Positions 1-10,700 of a DNA stretch of 64,000 nucleotides are shown piece by piece. Both the position numbers and the translations under genes were made by a program. Origin of the DNA: Sabellastarte sp. h YS-2021 (lineage: Eukaryota > Annelida > Polychaeta > Sabellida > Sabellidae). Numbering within the stretch: position 1 is the first letter of the stretch; each line of letters opens with the position of its first letter. The DNA is taken from contig OZ024929.1 of assembly GCA_964017235.1 (NCBI GenBank), positions 22,379,464-22,443,463 on the forward strand, read 5' to 3'. A model generated the notes under the pieces. The model was not told the origin of the DNA. It worked only from the letters and a program-made list of their open reading frames with translations, and made no database searches.

Positions 1-190
1 CCTATTAGAAATTGAGAGAAATTATTCAGAAGTTTTGGAGCATCATATGAAAAGCTGTTCTTAAAATGTGTCGGTATCACTGCTGAATCAGTGATGGTTC
101 ATCCAGTCTTCTATGCATGACTATGTCTCTTGCAATTCTAGTACTAGCTGTCACCAAATGTTGAAAAAAAGATGTTTTGCATAGAGACCA
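1..190. other. unassigned flank
   Basis: AT-rich sequence outside the terminal inverted repeat that starts at 191. I see no coding or RNA signal in it. Confidence 0.5.
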
Positions 191-2055
191 GGGCCCGTAT
201 TCACTAACATTCTTATTCTTAGAAAAAGAATTTTTCTTAGAATTAGAAAATTTTCTTATCTAAGAATTTTCTTATTCTTAGAAAAAAATTGTATTCACAA
301 AGCAATTCTTAGTTAAGAATTATTTCTAAGAATAAGAATTTTCTTAGTTAAGAATAGTAAACAAAACATGTGCATGCATATAGTTTTTGATGTCCCATGA
401 TCAGTCATGTGATATATTTACACCTTTATTGGTTGAAATGGAGTCAGAATTAGGTGCCGGATTCACAAAAGGTCTTAATCTTAGCCTTTTCTTAGGTGTA
501 GCCCAGTCTTAAATACAAGATTTTTTTTCAGCTAAGAATTTTCATAAATTCATAAAGTAGGTTTCAGCTTGAACAAAAGTCATCAACTTAAGACCAAGAC
601 TGATTTTTTTCATATAACCAAATTTATCGAACATAAATCACAAAGCAGTGTACATATTAACTATAAAATAAGTATATCCCACACAGGTAAAATTATCAAT
701 ATTAACTGATTAATTCATCTCCTGCCAGCTATAAAATGAGTGCATTAACCTATCCATTTCCATCACTCTTAAATCCTTCTTAAACTCATAAAATTTCAGA
801 ATAAGACATTTCAAATCAGATTTACACTTCAAAAGGAAAACAAAATTACAGTGCTGCAGTAACTATAAGCACTGAAATAGGGTTTCCCAATTTCATGTAT
901 CATATTTTTTATGATATCCAATAAAAAAGAAGGTATCCACATTCGCCACAGGATTTATGGAGCCAGATTATAAGTCTTTTTTGCTGTAATTAGAAACAAT
1001 TCTGCACATTGTTTAAAAACTGTATGAAGCCTGTTTTGTATGTATAAACAAATTGCTTATATCCACATTGTTTAAATCCTACATGTGCCACTTTGAAAAA
1101 ATCAATAAATGGGAAGTGCCCATGCACTGAGCAAATCATGTCAATTGTGATGCTTTTAGTTATGTCAAGGTCAGTAAACAAAGCATATTTCTGGGGAAAA
1201 AACAACTTCAAGTATTTAATATAATTACTTTACATCAGTTTGGTGTAGTACGTAGTGCACTTGCAATTTTTTGTGGGATATATAATTGTAAATCTTATTT
1301 ATATTTATTTTTGGTTATTATGTAATAAAATACTTGCACCAAATGGATAAAATAATTTGAAAAGTGAAACTAAAACTTTCACAGTGGGATATGTACATAA
1401 AGTCAATGTAAATATATATATACAATTGGATATGTGCTGCTAAATGCTGTTGATGTGTACTCTAATTTTGTGGATATATATTTCTCAGAATATGTTGATG
1501 TACACTGTAAAACTTGTCCACTTACTGTTGACACTTGTATCAGAAAGGGATAAGTTTTGCAGTTGAGAACCTTCTAACCTCTTAGAAACACACAAAAAAC
1601 TAATATAGAGGGGTGTGTAAGTATTTTTAACTTAATTCTAGCCATTTGAAATTTTGAAGTGGGGAAAATATACATGGCGGCCATATTTAAAACCAGTCAA
1701 CAAGATAGCATAAATCATTCACTTCAGTCTTTATCTGTAAATATAAAGCTCTTATAAAAAAATCATGCTGATCAGAAAAAAAAACAAACACTGGATTTGT
1801 CTGGTCATAGAAAAAATGTCTATTTGCAAAGAATTGATTAAAAAATATGAATTGTGTCACCTTTTTCTTAACTTAAGTAAGGTCTTGATCATTCTTAGAT
1901 TTGAACATCATTCTTAGAAAAAATTCTAAGAATAAGAAAAAATTCTAAGAATAAGAATTTAGTGAATACCAAAAATACTTATTCTTAGAATTTTCTAAAA
2001 AAAATTCTAAGAAAATTCTTATTCTAAGTATAAGAATGTTAGTGAATACGGGCCC
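191..2055 (-). mobile_element. non-coding DNA transposon with long TIRs (family T, copy 1)
   Basis: The ends are inverted copies: the left end begins GGGCCCGTATTCACTAACAT and the right end is its reverse complement, finishing at 2055. Inverted similarity rich in TTCTTAGAAT extends roughly 150 bp inward (191-345 and 1905-2055). Reading from the right end inward on the minus strand, the element carries the block ATATGGCCGCCATG (near 1675-1690), then a stretch ending AAGTTTTACAGTGTACAT. The same order occurs in the copy at 8036-11582, so they are one family. No transposase frame is visible, so it is probably non-autonomous. No clear target-site duplication was found, so the superfamily is open; a PIF-Harbinger relative is only a guess. 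A further TIR-like scrap lies at about 455-490. Confidence 0.8.
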
Positions 2056-2583
2056 AGAATATATTGTAATAGAAAAAAACATTGATGTTTGTAATACCAG
2101 AATGATTACCATGGGATATTTTATAGCCGTATCAGGTTACTTGATGTTATATAGTAACACCATTGCAATGTTTTTACTTGGATGCTTTGCCAATTATTCT
2201 CGATATATATGATCTGTTATATGTGTTTTTATGTTTATCAAGAATGTTTTACCATGTGAGTTTTATTAAATTATGCCAAGTCCATCACTAAGAAAAAAAC
2301 AACAAATAACTGAATATTACATTTGATAATTATTAGAGATTTGACATATGAATAACTCAAATTTGACATTTCATTGTTTATTTTTACATTGTCATTAAAA
2401 TATTAATTGTGTGTTTTATTTCCTTAAGGGACAACAGTTCGAAACGATAATGAAAAGAAAAGCCTTAACGAACTCGGTGGGCTTTACTCTTGTGGATTAT
2501 TTTTTTATGTTTCATACTCACTTTAAAAGGTTTAATATTGTTGGCCTTACTGTTTTGGATTCTTTCTGATGTTTCATACTAAC
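2056..2583 (-). other. probable intron, no gene seen
   Basis: AT-rich sequence downstream of the donor site of the mucin-like exon. No coding similarity or repeat was recognised. Confidence 0.4.
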
Positions 2584-3117
2584 CTGACGTTTTTACTTCA
2601 ATTGTTGAAGTCGAATATTCTGTACTTGTTGTTACCATTGTTGGTGACTGTGCAGGTGTCCTTTCTTCTATTGTTGTTGACTGTTGAAATGTTGTTTTGT
2701 TTAGTGTTGTTGACTGGTCACGTGATGTTTGTTCTACTGTTGTTGACTGTTCATGTTTTGTTTGTTCTACTGTTGATGACTGCTCAGGTGTTGTTTGTTC
2801 TACTTTTGTTGACTGTTCATGTGTTGTCTGTTCTCCTGTTGTAGGCTGTTTCAGTGTTGTTTGTTCTACTGTTGTTGACTGTTCATGTGTTGTTTGTTCT
2901 TTTGTGGTTGCCTGTTTATGCGTTGTTTGTTCTGTTGTTGTTGACTGCTCAGGTATTGTTTCTTCTTCTGTTGTTGAAGGTTCTATTTCTATTTTGCCTT
3001 CTGTTGTGAATGATTGTAATGTTGTCTCTTCTGTTGTTGATATTTCTTCTGTGGTGATAGATTTTGTTGTTTCAGATGAAGCTGTTGTTGACCACACAAA
3101 GCCATTGTATGCAAGGC
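2584..3117 (-). CDS. Thr/Ser/Glu-rich mucin-like exon (partial gene)
   Basis: A single 534-nt internal exon on the minus strand. Reading 3117 to 2584, it is preceded by an acceptor ending TTTACAG and followed by the donor GTTAGTATG. It is open throughout and has phase 1 at both ends, the pattern of shuffled extracellular exons. The 178 codons begin with a short non-repetitive part (reading LAYNGFVWS) and then turn into Thr/Ser/Glu/Gln-rich sequence. The middle is about nine 11-residue units of the type EQTTHEQSTTV, equal to a 33-bp minisatellite. Such sequence is typical of O-glycosylated stalks in secreted or membrane mucins. There is no Cys-rich domain or membrane segment in this exon. It lies downstream of the lectin-like exon at 6894-7007 on the same strand and in compatible phase, so a lectin-plus-mucin protein is likely but unproven. 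Plus-strand Leu/Val/Cys-rich frames over the same bases are shadows. Confidence 0.7.
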
Positions 3118-3471
3118 CTGTAAATCAGCATTATAATATATTTATTTAAAATACATATATCATTTATTGATGTATATTCAGAATATATTCAAGATATATA
3201 AGATTGAATATCCAGTTCTATATTACTTTGATATAATTATATATATATTTAAGTCAATTTGTGAAACAAAGTCATTTCGTGCAATGACTGTTATCTGTTG
3301 TTCATTTCTAAACAGATTGAAATGTTTTCAGTCAACCTGTGTGATTGCTTTGGTGTTGTTTTGATCAAAACTTTAAAAACATCTGTATTCCAGATAAATA
3401 TTGTGGAAATAACTTTTAACTTATTTAAATAAAAAGAATAACTTTGGCAACTGTTGAATGATTCTTTGGCA
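3118..3471 (-). other. probable intron, no gene seen
   Basis: AT-rich sequence between the mucin-like exon and the duplicated target site of the next LINE. Nothing was recognised. Confidence 0.4.
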
Positions 3472-3488
3472 GTAATATTTGTGATGGC

Positions 3489-5626
3489 AAGGATGACAAC
3501 TAGCTTCTTTTGTTAAGTTTTTTTGTATAACTTATAATGATAAAATAGTAGGCATAAAATTTAACAATACTGAGTTTAAATTATCTCAATCTACTGATGA
3601 CACCAACCTAATTTTAGATGGTTCTTAGGAATCATTACAAAATTCACTTAACATATTGGAAATCTTTGGCACATATTCTGGGTTAAAGGTAAATACAGAC
3701 AAAACCAAAATTATTTGGATTGGTAAGAAAAAACATTCAAATGATAAATTAATAAATCAAAGATTTGATTGGAATACCACTGAATTTAATATGCTTGGCT
3801 TGAAATTTTCAGTATATTTACAAAAAATGCCAGAAATTAACTTTCGAAGTAAGCTGGTGGAGATAAAAGACAGTATCAATCACTGGAGTAAGAGAAAACT
3901 TACTCCTATGGGCAAAGTTACCATGATTAAAACTTTTTAATGGCCAAGCTAAACCATCTCTTTTTGAGCCTATCACACCCAGACATAAACTTTATTTATG
4001 AGTTAAACAATATATTCTATAAATTTATACGGTCCAACCAAAAACACACCCAAAATAAATAGAAAAACCTTAACATTGGATTATCACTTAGGTGGCATAA
4101 AAATGGTACAATTAAAACACTTTATAATAGCACTTAAGATCACATGGGTAATTAGACTGATTAAAAAAACACACCTTGGGTCAAACTTTTCAGACATCAG
4201 ATAACCTCAGATATAAATAAGTTGTTATATGTAGGTTCTCAACTTGGTTTAGAAATTAACAAGAAAATTACCAATCATTTCTGGATACATTATGCAATGA
4301 TCAAACTACACATAGTTATGAAGAGTTACTATCTGTACCCTTATGGTATAATACAAAATTGTCAACAGAGACTATGTATTTTCCCAATTGGTACAGAAAA
4401 GGTATTATATTGATCTCAGATTTATTATATATTGACGGTACTTTCTTTACTATTGAGAAATTAAAAAACTATTCTCTGGACAATATTAACCCTCTCAATT
4501 ATATAAGAGCCAAAACAGTTGTGCATAAGTATATACACAAATGTGATCAAATGAAACATTCAAAATTATCAGACCAGTGATGCCAAAGAATATGTGTATT
4601 ATTAATACCAGTAAAAAGGGTGCTAAAAGCTATTACAGAATATTGGAACAAAATAAATATAATGACCATAAAATGAAGGTAAAATGAAACCAGGATTTTG
4701 GAATAAGTATGGACAAAAAAAACCTGGAATGTAACATTCAAAATTGCTTTTAACAAGATATCAAGCAATGTCCTTATATGGTTTCAAATGAAACTTTTGT
4801 ACAGAATACTTGGAACTAGAAAATAGCTGACAAAACTAGGCATATACAATGAAGGCGTTTGTAAAAGGTGGAAAACCCAAGAAGAAAATTTAATGTATAT
4901 GTTTGTTGGGTGTGCAAAAGTTGCAAAATTTTGGAAAATTATAGAAAATTATGTAGCACATAATTCAGGTATAAAAATAAACTTTACTGACTTTTTCGAT
5001 CATGTTTGGATATCATCTAACAGATAGTAATAAAATACCTATTAATGCATTAATTCTTGTGGTTAAAAAAAATATATATACGATAGTTCTCTCTCAAATA
5101 CGACTGGTAATTTAAATCTACTTGTTTTAAAACATAGATTACAAGAAATCTATTCAGATGAAAAAATGTTAAGCATTCTCAATAGCAAAGAAAATACATT
5201 TAAACAAAACTGGGGAAAAATGCAAAATGTATTTAGCCATCCATGAATATATGGGGAGTGAAGGGCACAACTGCACAGAGAGATCGGTGTGCATTTGTAC
5301 TATGTGAGTTGTATCAAAAAACATTCTGTGTTATATTATATTGTATATTTGATTTGGTTTATAAAAATACCTACACTGAAGTCTTTTTTATATGATAAAA
5401 CATGTATATGGGATTACTAAAACTGTACACTACAAGGTAAATTTGATTTGGTATATGGAAAAAAATCAGCACTAAATACTTTTTATGTGAAAAAACATGT
5501 ATGGGCGAGTACTAAAACTGTGCTGTTTAAAACTGAATAATTGATGTAATACTAAGTGCATTACTTTATGTTTATTGATTGTGACCTCTATATAGAAATA
5601 AACTTTATCAAAAAAAAATTTTTTTT
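3489..5626 (+). mobile_element. 5'-truncated L1/Tx1-like LINE, decayed
   Basis: The target-site duplication is GTAATATTTGTGATGGC at 3472-3488 and GTAATATTCTGATGGC at 5627-5642, differing by a one-base gap and one substitution. The insert starts inside the reverse transcriptase: the catalytic box YADDT reads STDDT near 3590. It then reads SGLKVNTDKTKIIWIG and the linker KRKLTPMGKVTMIKTF that follow RT in L1/Tx1-type LINEs. A stop after TDDTNLILDGS and further frameshifts break it. The C-terminal knuckle region survives near 4860-4940 (VCKRWKTQEENLMYMFVGC). A non-coding tail runs to an A-rich/T-rich end near 5612-5626. It is a dead copy, inserted between exons of the minus-strand host gene, in sense opposite to the gene. 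Confidence 0.85.
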
Positions 5627-5642
5627 GTAATATTCTGATGGC

Positions 5643-6036
5643 CAAATTGAATAAAATATTTGTTCCTTTGGGGTCGATTTATCTAGGGTATGTTATACCA
5701 AGGGGCTGAATCGACATGTAAATTATAATGTCTATGTCATTTACCTGAAAATATATTGACTTGTTTACATTTCTCTCTAGAATATTCTAAAGACAAGAAC
5801 AGTACATAAAAGGTGGAAGGCCTGACCACAGTTACATCTTTCAGGTCTTTCAAACTGTTAATCCGACAGCAGATTTATTTATTTGTGTATCAAATGGATA
5901 CAAACTGTGTGTGGTTCTACCAGAGAGTTTGTATATTGTTCACATCTTGGAGCCGACAGGAGAGTTTTGGAAAATCTGGATACAGACATTTTGCGTTAGT
6001 GGACAACAAATGGATCAAATGGTTTTAACTGTTCGT
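5643..6036 (-). other. probable intron
   Basis: Intronic sequence between the LINE and the paralogous block. One open plus-strand frame exists but has no recognisable similarity. Confidence 0.35.
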
Positions 6037-6175
6037 TAGGTGGATAGGACTGTGATCAGGTCAGATTGGTTTCATTTTGTTTACTATCATTGTATTTTTA
6101 GCTATCAGAGTATATCAGCTGGCTGTAATTATAATTTAATTAAAAGTTTCTGTCTTTTCCTGTTACAACTTGAAA
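6037..6175 (-). repeat. intron block paralogous to 55818-55965
   Basis: Both blocks share GGGTCAGATT/AGGTCAGATT, then a TATCAGAGTATATCAG-like stretch, then GGCTGTAATTA and a TTTCTGTCTTTTCCTGTTACA-like stretch, in the same order and orientation. Each lies downstream, on the minus strand, of a lectin-type C-terminal exon. The best explanation is an old duplication of a gene segment rather than a mobile repeat, though a low-copy repeat is not excluded. Confidence 0.65.
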
Positions 6176-6893
6176 GTGACCATTAGTTGTACGTTCCCTA
6201 TTGACCATAACAATTGACATTTTATAGAACTTCTCATTCTTCAATCCACTTGAGACTTCTGTCAGAAAATTTTCCATATGGTGATGTTATTTGCTTTCCG
6301 TCACCACAAACAGAAATAATAAAATGTTCAATTTTCACTTATATAGACAGAATCAAATTCTGCAATGTATCTGCAGAGTCTGATTTAATATCTGTGGCTG
6401 GTCTGCTGCCTTTCCTCGAAATTATGTGGTATTCTGTCTTGTTCTGTGTCTCAAGTTAAGTTAAAAGTTCGAAGTAACATTACAGTATATTACCAATCAC
6501 TTAACAATGTCTATTTTGTGTCAAACAGGGGCCATTCTTCTCATAAATTGTTATTCTCTTCTGTAGCAAAACTGTAACTACAGGTGTCTATCTGGGTTTC
6601 ACAAGAGGTACAGCTTTCTCTCTGGAAATTTTGTCAGTATTGTGCCTTGGGCATTTCAAGATGCAAACTTGTATGTTGTTGCACGCATACATTGGTAAAT
6701 ATGTAATGTAGTAAAGGCAATGAAAATAAGACATTCCCTATTAGACATCATCAGCATATTCGTAAGAGCCCCAATTAAAATGACTATACCTGATTAGATT
6801 TTTGAAAATGCTTTAGCTAATCAGAGCTAGTATTTGAGACTATCAAATCAGTTTCTTTTGGGTTAATTCTGTGCATAAGGACCTTATATTTAC
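6176..6893 (-). other. probable intron
   Basis: About 0.7 kb between the donor of the lectin-like exon and the paralogous intron block. No other feature seen. Confidence 0.4.
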
Positions 6894-7007
6894 CTTGTAT
6901 TTGGCAGATAACCATGGCCTGCTCATCTGGGTCATTGTTGTCTACACTATGCCATTCATTGGTTCCCAAACCTTTATCGATGTATGCAGCATCGTAAATA
7001 TCACCAT
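6894..7007 (-). CDS. C-type-lectin-like domain, C-terminal exon (copy 1)
   Basis: A 114-nt exon on the minus strand, flanked by an acceptor ending TGCTGACAG and the donor GTAAATAT; phase 1 at both ends. It encodes about 38 residues including GTNEWHSVDNNDPDEQ and then AMVICQ. This fits the end of a C-type lectin domain, where a conserved Trp is followed some residues later by the final (V/I)C(E/Q). The Cys usually found shortly after that Trp is not present, so disulphide pairing may differ from the classical fold and sugar binding cannot be assumed. A second exon with the same EWHSVDN/QWHSVDN core lies at 62918-62993. The neighbouring mucin-like exon downstream has a compatible phase. Confidence 0.65.
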
Positions 7008-7324
7008 CTGTCAGCATAAAAGTCATGGTTAAAACTGTTTTTATGTCAGAATGCTATCAAGAAAAAATCAGTAGCATGACTTAACCCTATCTAAAACTAC
7101 ATCGATGGATCATGAATGCTTTCTTTATTTCCAATCGGGAACTAGTTTACAATTGAATTGTAATAGCATGACAGCCCTCTTATTAATATGATGAAAAAGA
7201 TTTTAGCCTCCCTGTCATCCCTGCATCTTCTTTGATATGACATGGCTTTTTCATTAGACTAGCAAATTTTTCACCTTGTTTATGTTCAGTTGTGCCTGAG
7301 AGTTTGTCAATTGGTGGAGATTAG
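7008..7324 (-). other. probable intron, nothing recognised
   Basis: AT-rich sequence upstream of the lectin-like exon; no feature supported. Confidence 0.35.
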
Positions 7325-7352
7325 GCGTTATAAAGTCCACATTAGATTAGAT
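7325..7352 (+). repeat. 3' tail scrap of the L2-like LINE
   Basis: The bases GCGTTATAAAGTCCACATTA followed by GATTAGATTA match, on the opposite strand, the 3' end of the L2-like LINE near 58733-58765 (GCGCTATAAAAGTCCACATT). Only the terminal few tens of bases are present, as in extreme 5' truncation. Confidence 0.55.
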
Positions 7353-7530
7353 TAAATTTCAGAATATTTGGAAACCAATTTATTTTGGCAGATGAAGCCA
7401 ATAGATTTTGGCAAAGTTGTAAGTTGTTAAGACCATTTATTTGTTATTGCTCCAACTTTGTTTTGAACTAGGTTATAATAATCTTCAGAGAGTTTATGAA
7501 TATAAATTACGGGCATTGAAACAGATATGT

Positions 7531-7722
7531 ATTTATTTATTTTGTGTTTTACATTATGCATAGTACCTTACTGGTTAAATTGTGGCGGGTAGTTAGAAGG
7601 ACAGGGGAAACCAGCACATTCAGTTGGTCATGGTAAGCAACTACCAGCTTTCCCACATGAAGATCACGGTCAGGCCGGGATTCAAACTCAAATCCGAGAA
7701 GTAGGAGGCAAGTGGTCCCCCA
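7531..7722 (-). repeat. tRNA-derived SINE (copy 1)
   Basis: Shares with 13861-14050 and 56606-56828 the body segments CAGTTGGTCA and GCAACTACCAGCTTTCC and a TATTTATTTATT end. On the minus strand its head contains a B-box-like GTTTGAATCCCGG. This copy is the most degraded, with a poor A box. The 5' head lies at the higher coordinate. No recent duplication was found. Confidence 0.7.
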
Positions 7723-8035
7723 AAACGAATATGTAGTTTTTGGGTTAAATCTGGAATTAGGGCTTTAGATGCTGATAATAAATAAATTCTACCATTTATA
7801 GGGGCTTAGTCAAAATGCATACAAACAACTTTTTGATATGACAACTGTACACGATTACAGTACTAGTGCTTGGTCATACATCAGTCAGATAGAGAGTATT
7901 GTGAACAAAACCATGTTTTTTTCTTATGAGAACTTACTTGCATATGGTTAGTAATTGTAATAGACTAAAAAACTGGATAGGTTTTGTAAAACCTAGCACT
8001 ATCTGAGGAGGCACAAACTCTCACACTCAGAAATC
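7723..8035. other. unassigned
   Basis: No coding or repeat signal recognised between the SINE and the TIR element. Confidence 0.35.
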
Positions 8036-9249
8036 CAGGGGCCGTATTCGCAAAAGGTCTTATCTTAATCTTAGTCTTAAATCTAAGACTTTTGTCATAA
8101 CTTTGGACAAAAACTTGTTACGACATTTATCTTGGGGCAATTCACAAAAGGTTTTAGTCTTATCTTAGTCTTATCTTTGGCTATAACTCAAAGACTTAGT
8201 GGGGGCGGTCTTAAGTATTTAAGACCAGTCCTAAATATGGCCGCCATGTCATATTTTTCCTACTTCAAAACTTGATATGGCTAAAATTATGTTTAAAGTA
8301 CTTATCATATCTAAAGTATTTAAAGTATTTTATATTTTAAAGTGTTTAGAAGGTTTTCAATTGCTAAACTGATCCCTTTCTGATGTATGTATTAACAGTA
8401 AGCAGAAAAGTTTTACAGTGTACATAAACACATATTCAGACAAGATGCGCTCAGAGCAAAACGCTCAACTCGTTGTGACCAGCCTCGCAAGTGTTATACA
8501 AATTTGTATTATCAACCATCTATTGTTTGTATTTAAAGCTATGTTGGAAGATATTAAAATGAAACTAAAAATGTTGATTAATTTTCTGTGGATTTCTCTG
8601 GACTGGGAACACAGGCACATCCAGATACTGAAAAATTATTTAGTAGAAGTTTACCTCAGTTTACAATGGCATGGCTCACTCTCTAGCCGACATAATCATA
8701 AGTGTTAATTGATAAAATGGACAAAAAGTGAACTAGAAACCTCTGAGCATTCACTTCCATCAGAGTAGCGTTTTCCAAAATTTTGGAAGTTCATTGGTAT
8801 CAAGAATATTAAGTGGAACTTTCCTAAAATGTAATTACTTCTTCCCTTGACTAGGCCCTTCCTACTAAAAATCCATCATCAAAATTTTTTCCTTACTTTT
8901 GAAGACATATGAAGTAGGAAGCCAAATTAAGTCACTGAAAATACATTGAAAATAAGCCTCAGAAAATTCATGAAGTTTTGTATCCAAAATATGATCAATA
9001 TTTTTCCGAAAAATTAGTAACTTCTTCCTTTGGCCAGAGTCTTCCCACATAAATTTTTATGAAGATCTGTTCATTACATCTGGAATAATCTAAACATAAA
9101 AAACCCAGAAACAGACAGACGGACATATAGACAATCATACAAAACAGAAGCTCTTGGCAGAGGTAAAAATATTGGATAAGAACCACTTCTTGGTGAAAAT
9201 CACTCAGGGCAAAGTTTTTATGATGACCTGTCAGGAAAATAAAAGAAAA

Positions 9250-10125
9250 AAATTAAATTAATAAATTAATTAAATTAATAAAAGGTGTAAAACTCTTGAA
9301 TACACCACCACTTAACATTTTAAAATGGTTCAAACGTTTACAAAACATTTTTAAAACCTAATTAACCCTATCTTATGGTTTTCTAAACATTTCTAAGTAA
9401 CGTTTACACTGTAATGTTTAAAAAATGTTTTATAAATATTCTCTATACAAACGTTTTTACTGAAAATGTTTATTAAACGTTCATAAAATAACTCAAGAAG
9501 CTAGGTTTGACTAAAAAACGTTTTTAAAACATAAAATAACTCAAGAAATGAAGGTTTTGCTGGAAATGTTTTTCAAACATTCATCCAGAAATCTTTGATA
9601 AACAGCACACATAAAACATTGCAACAACATTTGTACAGTACACATAAAATGTTTAAACAACATTGCTTGTCAAATGTTTTAAAAACATTCTATCAAAAAC
9701 GTTTTTGAAATCTATATTTTTAAACCTTCAAACATGTTCAAACAAAGATGGTGGTGAGCAATAATAGGGGATTTTAGAGGATTTGACAAAAATTGCCCCA
9801 CATGCAATCCCTAAAAGTAAGAATTGAATGGGGGTACAATTTCTAAGCCACTATCTTACAATGTTAGACATAAAAATAATATTTTCAATAGTGAGCAACC
9901 ATAAAAAGATATTGAATTTGACCTCTGACCCCATTATTATTCAGACATTATTATGTTCATTTATAACGTTTTTCTAACATTTGTCATTAAACATTTAATA
10001 AACGGTATACATAAAACATTTTAAAAACATTCCATTACAAGTGGTTTTCGTACCCATCATTTTTTAACCTTTGCCAAATGTTTCCTTTCAAACATTTGCA
10101 GAACCCAAAGATGTTTACTGGGTAA
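9250..10125. repeat. iterated AAACGTTT/AAAATGTTT region
   Basis: A 0.9 kb non-coding stretch built from many imperfect, partly palindromic motifs such as AAACGTTTTT, AAACATTTTT and TTAAACGTTCATAAAATAAC, including a near-direct repeat of AAAATAACTCAAGAA (9487 and 9534). It may be a separate element nested in the TIR element. It has no visible coding content. Confidence 0.5.
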
Positions 10126-10439
10126 CCCTCTCCTATCATCGAGCATTATATAGAAAATAATTGATATATACAAAAAAGACACAAATGGGATTTGAACCAA
10201 GGCCCTTAAGATAAACTTTAATACTCATGCAGAGATACAGTGGCAGTGATTTGTTTCTGATGCCTGATTGATATATCCCAAAGGTGAATATTAATTCAAT
10301 ATCACAACAGAATTTTATTCTTCATGATTTTCTATGTAACCTACAAATAAGATATTTATATTGTTGAAAGGTATTATTGTAGTGCTTCTACTAGCTTTCA
10401 TTGTGCAAAAATCCATGCAAAATGGTGGCAAAATCACAA

Positions 10440-10700
10440 GTTAAACTATCAAGTTGTCATGTATGTGACAAAGAGAAGCAGTGTACACCCAATAGAAAAA
10501 CTCTCTCCCGACTTTAATTTTCAATCAAATTTCACCAAATGTAGAAAAATCCATCTGTACCCCATGAAATCTCTGCCCACCAAATTTGAGCTTAATCGGT
10601 GTTATAGTTTTCCAGTTATAAGAGTTAAGAGATGTACAGACAGAAGGACGGAATGAACTGATTACAATAACCCTCTCCTATCGTCAAGCGTTAACAAATA
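10440..10700 (+). repeat. SINE/LINE 3'-tail-like repeat
   Basis: The sequence ends in a GACAGAAGGACGG motif, then CTGATTACAATAACCCTCTCC. The last part (ACCCTCTCCTATCGTCAAGC) recurs at 10125 as ACCCTCTCCTATCATCGAGC. Tails with CAGACAGA/GGACGG motifs are common in invertebrate retroposed repeats. A weaker related tail lies at 9100-9130 (GAAACAGACAGACGGACA). No head region was identified. Confidence 0.4.

Noticed and set aside
455..490. Independent TIR of another element nested in copy 1 of family T
   Set aside because: It resembles the left end of copy 2, but no partner end was found, so it is treated as a scrap.
2569..3149. Plus-strand Leu/Val-rich and Cys/Val-rich open frames
   Set aside because: They are antisense shadows of the Thr-rich exon repeats; splice sites and phases support the minus strand.
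5813..6028. 71-codon plus-strand frame
   Set aside because: Lies in the intron next to the paralogous block; the counterpart at 55.6-55.8 kb does not keep this frame.
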